From Microbulbifer sp. A4B17 (GTDB lineage: Bacteria; Pseudomonadota; Gammaproteobacteria; Pseudomonadales; Cellvibrionaceae), in the NCBI RefSeq assembly GCF_003076275.1, contig NZ_CP029064.1:3544501-3608500 (forward strand): DNA of 64,000 nucleotides, in the 5' to 3' direction. Positions 15,239-25,412 of this stretch are shown piece by piece. Each line of letters begins with the position of its first letter. Positions within the stretch are counted from its first letter, which is position 1. The notes under the pieces are model-generated. The model ran no database searches, was not told the DNA's origin, and was given only the letters and a program-made list of their open reading frames with translations. The position numbers and the translations under genes were made by a program.

Positions 15239-17425
15239 CTACTCACTACCGAGGTTCAGTCCACGGCGAATCAGCAACGCCTCAGTGGTCGGTTCCTGAC
15301 CGCGGAACTTCACATAAGATTCCATCGGGGGACGGGAGTTACCCACTTCGAGAATATTCTGACGATACCAGTCGCCATTCTTTCTGGTCAGGCCACCACG
15401 AACGCGAATATAAGCGAAGGCATCTGCGGCCAAGATTTCACTCCACATGTAAGCATAATAACCGGCAGAATAGCCTCCACCGATGGAATGGGCAAAATAG
15501 GTGGACTTGTAGCGCGGCGGTACTGCCTGCAGGTCAACACCGTGTTTCTTCAATGCCTTGGCTTCAAATTCGGCCACATCCTGAGGCTCAGCATCACCCG
15601 GCAGAGAGTGCCATTCCATATCCAGTAACGCGGCAGACATATACTCCAGCGTATCGAAACCCATGTTGAAGTTCTTGGCTTTCAACACCTTTTCCAGAAG
15701 TTCCGCCGGGATACGCTCAGCAGTTTTGTAGTGATAAGCATAGTTTTCCAGCACTTCTGGCACGCTCGCCCAGTCCTCCTCAAAGGTAGATGGGAACTCT
15801 ACGAAGTCACGGGATACGCTGGTACCAGCTAAGCTCGGGTAACGCACGTTGGAAAACATTCCATGAATACCATGCCCCAGCTCGTGAAACATCGTGGTCA
15901 CATGATCAAAGCTCACCAGTGTCGGCTCACCTTCCGGCCCCTTGGGAATATTCATCACATTCACTACGACGGGCTTCTGCTCCAGCAGGCCAGACTGACC
16001 AACAAAGGAATTCATCCAGGCACCACCACGCTTGCCATCACGGGCAAAATAATCGGCATAGAAGATCGCAAGGCTTTTGCCATCATGATCAAACAGCTCA
16101 AATGCCTGAACATCAGGATGATACACAGGCAGATCTGGGCGAGCCTCAAAGTGAATGCCGTATAGGCGATTCATGGTGTAGAACAGACCATCGTGCAAGA
16201 CGCGATTGAACTCAAAGAACTCACGCACTTCGTTTTCATTCAGGTCATACTTCTGCTGACGCACCTTCTCAGCATAGTAAGCCCAGTCCCACGGTTGCAC
16301 ATCAAAATCACCGCCTTCACTTTTGATCATAGCCTGGATATCGGTCTGCTCTGCCTTGGTATTTTTCACTACAGCCGGCACCATGGAATTCAGCATATCC
16401 ATCACGCTATCCGGCTTCTCAGCCATGGTGTTGACCAGCTGATACTCGGCCCAGTTTTTATAACCCAGCAAATCTGCTTTCTGCGCACGGATCTGGACCA
16501 GCCGTTGAACGATAGGACGATTATCCAGTTCACCAGAGGTTCCACGGTTGGCAGAAGCTTCCCAGATACGCTGACGCAGCTCACGATTCTTCAAAGATGT
16601 GAGTACGGGCTGACGGGTGGTATTGGTGATACTGATCAGGAACTTGTCTTTGTGACCAGCGGCTGCCGCAGCTTCAGCAGCAGATTCAATCTTACTCTCG
16701 GAAAGCCCGTCTAGTTCGCTCTGATCATCGACAACAACAGCGATCGTTTTACTCAGTTTGAGCAGGTTTTGGCTGAACTGCGTAGTGAGCGTGGAGTGCT
16801 CCTCGTTCAGCGCGCGTAGAGTTAATTTTTCTTCTGCTGACAGCTTGGCACCGGCCTTTATGAATTTATCATAGTAAACTTCCAGCAGGCGCTCGGACTC
16901 CGGATCCATTTCGAGAGCAACACGCTGGCTATAAAGAGACTCAACCCTGGAAAATAAAGCTTCATTCAGGTAGATACTATCGGAATGGGCAGCAAGCCGT
17001 GGGGCCATTTTGCTTTGTAGTGCACGACGGGCTTCGTTGCTATCAGTGCCAACCAGATTAAAAAAGACGCGGGAAACACGGGTCAAGAGGCCACCGGCTT
17101 TTTCCATCGCAACAATAGTATTACTGAAGCTGACCGGATCAGTGTTTTCTGCAATCGCCTGAATTTCCTGCAAATGCTCCGCCATACCCTGTTTGAATGC
17201 TGGCTCAAAATGTTCATCCTTGATTCGACTAAAATCGGGCGCCTGATATTGCAGTTCACTGGGACTTAACAGAGGGTTGTCTTTACTTACCTGTGCCGTC
17301 AGCTCAGCAGTGACTTGTTTACTTCCTGCTTCACGGGCTTGTTCAGAGCCTATCGAATTATTTTTCGATGATTCTGAGCACGCTGCAGTAGCCAAAATAG
17401 CCAAGATTAGAAGAGATTTGCGCAT
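15239..17425 (-). CDS. dcp: M3-family zinc metallopeptidase, lipoprotein (peptidyl-dipeptidase Dcp-like)
   Basis: The 728-residue protein has a lipoprotein signal ending LATAAC (Cys16). The long helical M3 fold follows, with the zinc motif HELGH at residues 514-518 (in FHELGHGIHGMF) and the downstream conserved glutamate helix. Peptidyl-dipeptidases remove dipeptides from peptide C-termini. The C-terminal HSIGGGYSAGYYAYMWSEILAADAF block is the substrate-binding signature of the Dcp/oligopeptidase A group. Lipid anchoring suggests a periplasm-facing enzyme that degrades peptides taken up or released in the envelope. It is transcribed alone, with a strong terminator at 15158-15196. It is the first well preserved long gene inside the accessory region. 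Confidence 0.93.
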   Translation of the reverse strand: MRKSLLILAILATAACSESSKNNSIGSEQAREAGSKQVTAELTAQVSKDNPLLSPSELQYQAPDFSRIKDEHFEPAFKQGMAEHLQEIQAIAENTDPVSFSNTIVAMEKAGGLLTRVSRVFFNLVGTDSNEARRALQSKMAPRLAAHSDSIYLNEALFSRVESLYSQRVALEMDPESERLLEVYYDKFIKAGAKLSAEEKLTLRALNEEHSTLTTQFSQNLLKLSKTIAVVVDDQSELDGLSESKIESAAEAAAAAGHKDKFLISITNTTRQPVLTSLKNRELRQRIWEASANRGTSGELDNRPIVQRLVQIRAQKADLLGYKNWAEYQLVNTMAEKPDSVMDMLNSMVPAVVKNTKAEQTDIQAMIKSEGGDFDVQPWDWAYYAEKVRQQKYDLNENEVREFFEFNRVLHDGLFYTMNRLYGIHFEARPDLPVYHPDVQAFELFDHDGKSLAIFYADYFARDGKRGGAWMNSFVGQSGLLEQKPVVVNVMNIPKGPEGEPTLVSFDHVTTMFHELGHGIHGMFSNVRYPSLAGTSVSRDFVEFPSTFEEDWASVPEVLENYAYHYKTAERIPAELLEKVLKAKNFNMGFDTLEYMSAALLDMEWHSLPGDAEPQDVAEFEAKALKKHGVDLQAVPPRYKSTYFAHSIGGGYSAGYYAYMWSEILAADAFAYIRVRGGLTRKNGDWYRQNILEVGNSRPPMESYVKFRGQEPTTEALLIRRGLNLGSE

Positions 17426-17560
17426 TTTCTTCTCCGATATGTTTTTTTAAAAATGGGAGCCTAAAAAACTTTGTAAGAGCATTTGCGCACTTAGCAGTCA
17501 ATCACCCTGGCCAAACCGGCTACCGATCAATGCAGGACCACAATTTCGCCCCGCTGCCGC

Positions 17561-17833
17561 TTAATAATGTGACCCAAATGACAATAAAGTCACGCCCCTT
17601 AAGTAGAGGATTTCACTTACATAATGATATGTTATATCATGAATTAAACCTAAAGTCATAGCAATACCAATAGGAGCTATACGTTGCTCATGGTACTTCT
17701 CCCCCTTGGTTATACGGTTATTAGTGCGGAACCGGTGATGCTTGTTTAGCGAACCCCTTGAACAGTAGCGTGATATAGGTCTGTAATGGTCAAAGTGGTT
17801 GCTATGGTATCTATACTCTAGTCGCTGCCCCAT
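17561..17833 (-). CDS. Hypothetical protein, 90 residues, possibly a fragment
   Basis: The frame is rich in His, Tyr and Arg in its first half (EYRYHSNHFDHYRPISRYC) and hydrophobic in its second half (IAPIGIAMTLGLIHDITYHY). There is no clear ribosome-binding site. It could be the end of a longer decayed gene; no family recognised. Confidence 0.25.
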   Translation of the reverse strand: MGQRLEYRYHSNHFDHYRPISRYCSRGSLNKHHRFRTNNRITKGEKYHEQRIAPIGIAMTLGLIHDITYHYVSEILYLRGVTLLSFGSHY

Positions 17834-17883
17834 AGCCGCTAAAAACTGGCTTTAATCATAGGCGGCTCGGCCATGCAGGCTTT

Positions 17884-18021
17884 CTACTTCCAGTCATTGA
17901 TTACCAGCTGGTCGCCACAGCAATAAACGCTGAGATAGGGCAGTGCCGATTCGGTATAGCTAGCACCGCTGGAGGTGCCGCTGTCTTTACCGCTACCAAA
18001 ACTGATCACGCAGAAACTGAA
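17884..18021 (-). pseudogene. C-terminal fragment of an unidentified gene
   Basis: A stop-bounded frame of about 45 codons without a start reads SFGSGKDSGTSSGASYTESA and then LPYLSVYCCGDQLVINDWK. It has protein-like composition, suggesting the 3' end of a lost gene. Family unknown. Confidence 0.3.
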
Positions 18022-18852
18022 GATCTAACCCAGATTGTAACGCTCGGAAGGAATATAGAATAAAGGTATTTAAAAATGATGAACTGTGAAGAATATTAAA
18101 AGTTAGAAACCAATATCTTTCAAGTATTCCTGAAAAACAGATACAGCATTCGTTGTAAGTCTGAAAAGCTCAAAGTCACGCGAAACTCATCCGTTAACCA
18201 ACTTCTCGATTTATATTTTCTATATGGTAAGCAGTTTTGTGGCAGGTATTGGCAAATTAATATGAAGCCTAGCACCTCAATAAATTCTAAAAATTATTTT
18301 CAATTTCCACCCCTGAACAAACTAAATGTATATTTTTTTACAAGTGATTGAACACTGCCAATTAATTGATTCAAACTCTGAAAAATAGAAATAAAGCTTA
18401 TCGAAACCCCTTGAATACCCCCAGTGGTATCAAAGTGATAAAGGTAGCCTACAAGCTGGAGTCCAAATGGAATTTTAGTAAGAGCATTCCCATTATTCAC
18501 GACTATAAAAAACCTGTTCGACCAGGTGACAACCAGATTAAGCCATCTGACAGTTTATTCTCCTCATTCCGTACCTCTAGATGTTGCGCACTTGAGAATC
18601 ACTTGATAACATGAAGAATCCCTAATCCATCAATTTATTCAGTGTTAAGTGGCCCAAATTACACCACCTGTTGACTTCAAAAATATTTATATATTATCCA
18701 ATCTGGATTTGACGAAATTTGAATTGTGATATTTAAGTAGGCGTTCACAGTGGCATGCAAGCGCGACCCAAGAAGAAGCTAAAAACTTTCTCATATTAAA
18801 ATGCTACAAAAGAAGCCCACACGTGTAGCATCCTCCTCCTGGCACAAATCGA

Positions 18853-18981
18853 TTAAACATGCAGCATAATAGAACTCTCGTCTGCCGGACTAATGAAACC
18901 ATAATCAGCCTCAAACCTCGGCGAGGAATAAGAGGAAACCAAAAGTAATGAAAATATCAAAAAAATAATTATATTTTTCAT
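18853..18981 (-). CDS. Possible 42-residue signal-peptide-like ORF
   Basis: The ATG at 18981 begins MKNIIIFLIFSLLLVSSYSS, a good signal-peptide or membrane-anchor sequence, then a short acidic tail ending at TAA 18853. It overlaps the last codons of the GNAT pseudogene in the same frame and has no clear ribosome-binding site. It may be either a small exported protein or an accident of the decayed 3' end. Confidence 0.25.
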   Translation of the reverse strand: MKNIIIFLIFSLLLVSSYSSPRFEADYGFISPADESSIMLHV

Positions 18982-19400
18982 AGCTTCAACCCAAATAAAG
19001 CATTCGAGCTCATCTTCCCAAAAAATTGAAAACCCAAGCTTTTTCCATAAATTAAGTGCTCTATTTTCTTTTACAACAGTTAACTAAAAAATATTTTGAC
19101 TTGAAAGCTTCAATGACTTGTTCAAGAGCTTTTTGCCCAACCCTTTACATCGATAATTTGAGTCAATTTATAGTTGCATAATTTCAATTTTTCGTCAAAT
19201 TCACGATATTTCAATAGACCAATAACGTGATCATTATGAACAATTAAATATGAGCATTCATAAATGTCACCTAGTCGACACTCATGTTCTTGTTCCGAAA
19301 GAAACTGACCAAATTTCAAGATGCTCGGTCATTGTCAACTTTCTGAGATCTAGCAAATAATCTCTATCTTGATCTATTCCTTTAAGAGCTTAAATTGCAT
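18973..19400 (-). pseudogene. GNAT acetyltransferase, destroyed by several frameshifts
   Basis: Reading successive frames on the minus strand reconstructs one GNAT protein: MQFKLLKE, then IDQDRDYLLDLRKLTMTEHL, then FGQFLSEQEHECRLGDIYE and CSYLIVHNDHVIGLLKYREF, then QKALEQVIEAFKSKYFLVN, then KENRALNLWKKLGFSIF, then FWEDELECFIWVEAMKN. The order and content (substrate-side helix, the DxxIGLLKY strand, the acyl-CoA helix, NxALNLWKKLGF, and the WEDE end) match the family. At least four frame changes separate the pieces. The longest single open piece is 19122-19319. Confidence 0.75.
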
Positions 19401-19528
19401 ATAAGCCTCACAGAGTAATAATGCCGTAATCAGGCTCGGCTTACTTTGTGCTTATTTGTACAGGAATGAATAATAGCGCAATAAGTGTGCAAAAATCATA
19501 CAAACAAGACGCCAGCTGCATTACTTTA

Positions 19529-20173
19529 TTAGTCGCTACGGTTTGCTCTCTTGTACTTTTCCTGATACTCGCGGCGCTGCTTAGTAACTTCATACAATAC
19601 AATGCCAGAAGTTGTTCCGAGGTTCAGGCTTTCAATCATTCCAAACATTGGAATGGATACACAGAAAGCACTATTTTCGACTGCAAGATCACTTATACCT
19701 CTAGATTCGTTACCAAACCAAACAGCCAGTTTTGGCTGAGTGTAATCAGCCTCATGCAATATAAAGTTGTCTTTTCCTTTTACATGGCGAGAGGTGACAA
19801 TCGAGATAAATCTGTTTTTTACCAAATGATCCAGGCATTCCTCGGTACTATCAAAACGCTTTACGAAGCTCCATTTGATCGCAGAGACAGACGGTTTTGA
19901 GAGTGATTTCCTTTCTCTCATTTCCTGCCAATCATTGGGCAATAAGTTGCGCGGATCAACAATGTACGTTTTTTCAACGCCTAACGCATTGACGTTTCTA
20001 ATGACTGTTCCAATGTTCTTCATATCCATTGGGCACTCGAGAACAGCTATCAGATTTTTACAGCGATAAGGCTTAATTTCATCAGCTCTTTTTCGAGCAT
20101 CACTTTTATCAACTTTCATATTCTCGAAGATCTCAGATAACTTATTCACTACTAACGTCCAAATATGGGCCAT
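19529..20173 (-). CDS. SpoU/TrmH-family RNA 2'-O-methyltransferase
   Basis: The 214-residue protein has the three SpoU motifs: motif 1 NIGTVIRNVNALGVEK (around residue 53), motif 2 LAVWFGNESRGIS and motif 3 IPMFGMIESLNLGTTSGIVLYEV. Together they form the trefoil-knotted SAM-binding site. These enzymes 2'-O-methylate ribose in tRNA or rRNA; the target here is unknown, and the protein is shorter than TrmH or RlmB because it lacks their extra domain. The frame ends at 19529. It sits just downstream of two small membrane-protein genes on the same strand (gap about 30 bp), possibly one transcript. Confidence 0.88.
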   Translation of the reverse strand: MAHIWTLVVNKLSEIFENMKVDKSDARKRADEIKPYRCKNLIAVLECPMDMKNIGTVIRNVNALGVEKTYIVDPRNLLPNDWQEMRERKSLSKPSVSAIKWSFVKRFDSTEECLDHLVKNRFISIVTSRHVKGKDNFILHEADYTQPKLAVWFGNESRGISDLAVENSAFCVSIPMFGMIESLNLGTTSGIVLYEVTKQRREYQEKYKRANRSD

Positions 20174-20204
20174 TATTCAGGCGCAAAGCCTAAACTTGTT
20201 ACAT

Positions 20205-20510
20205 TTACTTTATACCGCTACCCATTGGCTTTATAGGTTGTGGCATATGAACTGGTTTTTTGTATTGAGAAATTGCACTTTTAAGCTTTTCATTTTCTTT
20301 TGAGAGAGTCTTGATCGCTTCGTTACATGCTTTATCAGCCTCTTCCCTTTCAGTGATAAGCCTTTGAAGCTCTTTATCTTTACTATCAATCGATGCTTGG
20401 AGGATTCCAATTTTTTCGGACAGGACATGATTGCGTCGGATGAGAAACCAGCAAAGTGTAGCCAGTCCGCCAGCTATCAATGTAATAATGTAGACTGCAG
20501 GGTTTTCCAT
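20205..20510 (-). CDS. Small membrane-anchored coiled-coil protein
   Basis: The 101-residue protein has one N-terminal membrane segment (VYIITLIAGGLATLCWFLI). A charged heptad-rich helix follows (about residues 30-85, LSEKIGILQASIDSKDKELQ and onward), then a Pro-rich tail (PVHMPQPIKPMG). The topology suggests a membrane anchor with a cytoplasmic coiled coil. No family recognised. It lies 84 bp after another small membrane-protein gene and 31 bp before the SpoU gene, all on one strand. Confidence 0.65.
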   Translation of the reverse strand: MENPAVYIITLIAGGLATLCWFLIRRNHVLSEKIGILQASIDSKDKELQRLITEREEADKACNEAIKTLSKENEKLKSAISQYKKPVHMPQPIKPMGSGIK

Positions 20511-20593
20511 AGTGACTCACGTTTAATGAATATAGTGCCTAACTTTGAAGCAGTAGAAAAGCCATTCCGGTCCCGTAGGATCGATAACGGCCA

Positions 20594-20881
20594 CTAGCTG
20601 TATAATTCATGGAATATTGCCCAGATCGTAAGCGTTATACCGTACAATAGAGCAACTATTGTTAAAAACAGGAATGTAAAAACTCCAAATTTGAATGAAC
20701 TGATTATGCTACTGAGCATAAGAGAAACTCGGCTTCTAGGTTCTTCCGACAATTCTCCGCGCCTAGCTTGGTTACTCCAAAAGGTCATATATATTGGATA
20801 AATCAGTCCTACGACCATACCTATAATTGTCAAAGAGTAATATTTCTCTAAAAATATTGGCCAACCCACCTGATCATCCAT
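20594..20881 (-). CDS. Small two-helix inner-membrane protein
   Basis: The 95-residue protein has two strong hydrophobic segments, about residues 14-34 (LTIIGMVVGLIYPIYMTFW) and 62-88 (FGVFTFLFLTIVALLYGITL). They are joined by a charged loop (SNQARRGELSEEPRSR). No known family recognised. Neighbouring genes suggest an operon with the coiled-coil protein and the SpoU methyltransferase. Confidence 0.6.
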   Translation of the reverse strand: MDDQVGWPIFLEKYYSLTIIGMVVGLIYPIYMTFWSNQARRGELSEEPRSRVSLMLSSIISSFKFGVFTFLFLTIVALLYGITLTIWAIFHELYS

Positions 20882-21181
20882 TCACGCAGCATTTATATAG
20901 CATTCATTCTAACTACTATTATCTTGACTACTATTTCAAATGTAAATTCACTGCTCACATTTACCTTTCGCTATCAATTCAATTAGATATACATAAACGA
21001 GACCATAGAACCAGATAAAAAGTGTGACCCATATGACCACTATCACAAGTTACAAATAGATAACCAACTCTTTGACTTTAAGTTTATTCTTCTAAAGATC
21101 TTAGCCTCTTCAAAAATAACGGTCACTAAGAAGATCTTTGAGCAGAGCCACACGTTTTAATCGAAAATAGAACTCACTCAA
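20882..21181. other. Intergenic gap marking the accessory/core transition
   Basis: About 300 bp of AT-rich sequence without a gene; downstream base composition becomes GC-richer. Confidence 0.4.
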
Positions 21182-22108
21182 CTACCACCGCCAAGTCGCC
21201 GCTATATACGGCCCATGTTGAGTAATATCATAAGCAAATCGCCCATCAGAGAGCCGGTCGGAATAATCAATACTGTAATACTGATACCCAAAACGCAGTG
21301 AGGTGGTTTTCCAGGCGCGCCAGTCGAATCCGGCTAATAGATTCCACTGTAAGTCATCACCCCCAGCGCCAAAGCCTCCCAATTCCGTGCGTACAGCAAT
21401 GGTCAGGCATTCAGTAATTCCGATTGCACCTCGCGCAGATAGCGTAGGTTCCCACCAACTCTGTTTGCCGCCAAGGCGATTCCTGAATTCGGGTCTGGGG
21501 CCTATATTAATTCCCGCTCGTGCTTTCACTTCCTGCTTTAATCGGTTCCAGCGCAGGCCCGCTCCCACATCAACAAAGTACTTTCGTCCACTATTAGCCA
21601 GGTTCCCTTCTAAAACCCTGTAACCGGCCAGGGCATTTATCCAGCCCTGGCGAGCATCCACCTCTACATCAATATCTACATCAATATCTACATCAATATC
21701 TACATCAATATCTACATCGATATCCAGCTGTGGGTTTCGCGGCGGGGTTATGGTTGCTCCCTTATCCACACTGAGGTGCACATAGTAAAGATCCGCCACT
21801 AGTCCAAAGCGCCCTTTCCAGGCTTCCAGGCGCACAGAAAATGCAGCGTTGAGCAGTTCCAGGGTTTTACTTAAATCCAGGTCTATATCGACACTGGTGT
21901 CAGCAACAGTGGAAGTCCCTTTAGTGCGAAGTGGGAGAAAAAGATAGGGAGTGACGAGGAAGCGCCAATCATCGGGCCCTTTGGAGGTTGGGTTGGTAAC
22001 TGGTGCTGGTTCCGAACTTTGAGAAGCGACTGCACAGGAGATAAAGCTACAGAGAATCAGCGCCAATATTTGCCTTGCGCTTTTCTCTTTCGCCTGTCCC
22101 TGTTTCAT
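21182..22108 (-). CDS. Outer-membrane beta-barrel-like protein with a DIDV repeat
   Basis: The protein (about 308 residues from ATG 22108; an alternative GTG lies at 22120) has a signal peptide (ILALILCSFISCAVAS) and alternating aromatic strands ending FAYDITQHGPYIAATWRW, a C-terminal beta-barrel strand ending in Trp. Related proteins carry strands like FLVTPYLFLP and WINALAGYRVL. In the middle, five DIDV tetrapeptides repeat in tandem (residues about 131-153), an acidic, potentially cation-binding loop encoded by a 12-bp DNA repeat. Function unknown; a porin-like or surface role is inferred from the fold. It is encoded alone, ahead of lysS in the same orientation. Confidence 0.75.
   Translation of the reverse strand: MKQGQAKEKSARQILALILCSFISCAVASQSSEPAPVTNPTSKGPDDWRFLVTPYLFLPLRTKGTSTVADTSVDIDLDLSKTLELLNAAFSVRLEAWKGRFGLVADLYYVHLSVDKGATITPPRNPQLDIDVDIDVDIDVDIDVDIDVEVDARQGWINALAGYRVLEGNLANSGRKYFVDVGAGLRWNRLKQEVKARAGINIGPRPEFRNRLGGKQSWWEPTLSARGAIGITECLTIAVRTELGGFGAGGDDLQWNLLAGFDWRAWKTTSLRFGYQYYSIDYSDRLSDGRFAYDITQHGPYIAATWRW
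21662..21726. repeat. 12-bp tandem repeat encoding DIDV, about five copies
   Basis: The unit atctacatcaat repeats in frame inside the beta-barrel protein gene, with one changed copy (atcgat). Such repeats gain and lose copies by slippage in multiples of four residues, without frameshift. Confidence 0.85.
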
Positions 22109-22200
22109 AGCTGTAACCACCCCAAATCACTTGAGGCTCGATAGAGCATCACAATAAATAAGGATAGATAGAGCTGAGGGAAGTTTCAGAGCGAGGAAAT

Positions 22201-22229
22201 ACTGCCGGGCAGGTGAAACTACCCGGCAG
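22201..22229 (-). terminator. Hairpin after lysS
   Basis: A perfect 9-bp stem ACTGCCGGG/CCCGGCAGT lies 11 bp after the lysS stop, followed on the minus strand by a short T-rich stretch (TATTTCC). It acts as terminator or transcript end stabiliser. Confidence 0.7.
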
Positions 22230-22239
22230 TGAGAAGCGA

Positions 22240-23724
<1,485 letters not shown>

Positions 23725-23753
23725 GGTGATCTATCAGTTTTGTGATTGATATT

Positions 23754-23773
23754 GCCCCTCATCGACGAGGGGC
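23754..23773 (-). promoter_or_regulatory. Hairpin between prfB and lysS
   Basis: A 7-bp perfect stem GCCCCTC/GAGGGGC with a 6-nt loop and no U tract. Probably an operon-internal attenuator or RNA-processing element. Confidence 0.45.
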
Positions 23774-23796
23774 GCGGTGAGAGTGGAGACTTTAAA

Positions 23797-24892
23797 TCAG
23801 AGACCGGCTTTGAGGCTGGCTTCGATAAATTGGTCCAGGTCTCCGTCCAGTACTGCCTGGCAGTTGCTGGTCTGGACATTGGTGCGCAGGTCCTTGATAC
23901 GCTGGTCGTCCAACACGTAGGAGCGGATCTGGCTGCCCCAACCGATGTCGGCCTTGCTGTCTTCCATGGCCTGCTTCTCTGCGTTGCGCTTGAGCATTTC
24001 CTGCTCGTACATTTTTGCGCGCAGCATTTTCCAGGCTTTATCGCGGTTCTGGTGCTGGGAGCGCTCACTCTGGCACTGTACGACGATACCGGATTCTGTG
24101 TGGGTCAAACGCACCGCAGAATCGGTTTTGTTGACGTGCTGACCACCGGCGCCGGAGGCGCGGTAGGTGTCTTCACGCACCTGGGATTTGTCGATTTCAA
24201 TCTCGATATTGTCATCGATTTCCGGTGACACAAATACCGAGCTGAAAGAAGTGTGACGACGGTTGCCGGAATCAAACGGCGATTTGCGCACCAGGCGATG
24301 TACACCGGTTTCTGTGCGCAGCCAGCCAAAGGCATGGTCGCCGGCAAAGTGCACAGTGGCACTCTTGATACCGGCAACTTCCCCCGCAGAGACCTCTTCC
24401 AGGGTGGTCTTGAAGCCGTGGGCTTCACCCCAGCGCAGGTACATACGCAGGATCATTTCCGCCCAGTCCTGGGCCTCGGTACCGCCGGAGCCAGCCTGGA
24501 TATCCAGGTAGGCATTGTTCTCGTCGTTCTCGCCAGAGAACATACGGCGGAATTCCAGAATCCCCAGCTGCTGCTGGAGGCCTTCGATCTCAGTGGAGAC
24601 CTCCCCTACGGAGTCCTCATCATTTTCCTCAACTGCCATTTCCAGCAGCTCGCGGCAATCGTCGATGCCGGAGTCGAGGTTTTCGATGGTGTTAACCACC
24701 GTTTCCAGGGAGGAACGCTCGCGCCCCAGTTCCTGTGCGCGGTTGGGGTCGTCCCAAACGCTCGGCTCAGCCAGCTCCAGCTCTACTTCGGTAAGGCGTT
24801 CTTTCTTGCTGGCGTAGTCAAAGATACCCCCTAAGAACGTCAGTGCGCTCTTCGAGGTCTTTTAATTGATTGATGAGGGGATTGATTTCCAT
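23797..24892 (-). CDS. prfB: Peptide chain release factor 2 (programmed +1 frameshift)
   Basis: RF2 recognises UGA and UAA stops. Translation starts at ATG 24892 ([20 protein letters not shown]). At codon 25 an in-frame TGA (24820-24818) follows CTT, preceded by the internal Shine-Dalgarno-like AGGGGG; ribosomes slip +1 here when RF2 is scarce. After the slip the frame runs through to the 23797 end, giving a 364-residue protein. It has the RF2 SPF tripeptide ([12 protein letters not shown]) and the catalytic GGQ ([14 protein letters not shown]). A frame-blind caller sees only the part from 24699 onward and misses the first 60 or so residues. It is followed by lysS. Confidence 0.96.
24818..24834 (-). 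promoter_or_regulatory. prfB: prfB +1 recoding site
   Basis: AGG GGG TAT CTT TGA C on the minus strand: the internal Shine-Dalgarno-like sequence plus CUU UGA C, identical in layout to the well studied RF2 autoregulatory frameshift. Confidence 0.96.
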
Positions 24893-24995
24893 GAACTTTC
24901 GGTGTCCGGACAAAATAAAAAGCGGCGCGCATTCTACCGCAGCGCGCGGGGGTCCTTCCAGTCAGATAGGGGCTGATATGGCGGCAAATCCTCTA

Positions 24996-25388
24996 CTAGG
25001 CGGTCTGTCCCGATAGCTTTTCCAGGATTGCGCAGTCCGGAGACTCATTGCCGGCGCAACTGTCGGCAAAAGCCAGCAAGGTTGCACGCATCCCCAGCAG
25101 GGTCTGCAACTGCTCTTCGAGCTGGGTAAGCTTGTGATTTACCAGGTCTTTGGTCTCGCGGCTGTGGCGTTCCGGGTTATCCCGCAACCCCAGTAGCGCC
25201 CGGACCTCCTCAGTGGTAAAGCCACAAGCCCGCGCGCGGCGCACGAAGCAGAGGGTTTCGACATCGGTAGTGGAGTAATCCCGATAGCCATTACCTGAGC
25301 GGCCGGGCACCACCAGGCCAATACTTTCGTAGTGGCGCAGGGCCTTGGCGCTGAGGCCCGAATGCTCTGCGGCTTGGGAAATATTCAC
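24996..25388 (-). CDS. cueR: CueR-like MerR-family metal-responsive regulator
   Basis: The 130-residue protein has a MerR HTH (MNISQAAEHSGLSAKALRHY, then ESIGLV) and the dimer helix. In the C-terminal metal loop, Cys111 and Cys119 lie in CAGNESPDC, a C-x7-C spacing as in E. coli CueR (Cys112/Cys120). A Ser (about residue 76) corresponds to the CueR Ser77 that favours monovalent ions. Expected ligands are Cu(I), Ag(I) and Au(I). No copper ATPase is nearby; the only operon partner is the lipoprotein gene upstream (24 bp gap). The link between the two is inferred only from position. Confidence 0.85.
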   Translation of the reverse strand: MNISQAAEHSGLSAKALRHYESIGLVVPGRSGNGYRDYSTTDVETLCFVRRARACGFTTEEVRALLGLRDNPERHSRETKDLVNHKLTQLEEQLQTLLGMRATLLAFADSCAGNESPDCAILEKLSGQTA

Positions 25389-25412
25389 AATTACCCCACT
25401 TAAAGTTTCAAC

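Larger units (their letters stand above)
17426..18972. other. Long decayed gap with gene fragments
   Basis: About 1.5 kb without an intact recognised gene. It contains a minus-strand 90-codon frame at 17561-17833 and a fragment at 17884-18021 (both listed). Several AT-rich frames around 18300-18614 have no convincing coding pattern, and there is a 42-codon leader-like frame at 18853-18981. Confidence 0.45.

Noticed and set aside
18300..18614. Two overlapping frames of 66 and 82 codons on opposite strands
   Set aside because: Both are AT-rich, lack ribosome-binding sites and show no family motifs.
21662..21726. Short tandem repeats taken as a CRISPR array
   Set aside because: The 12-bp units have no spacers and keep a protein reading frame; no cas genes are present.
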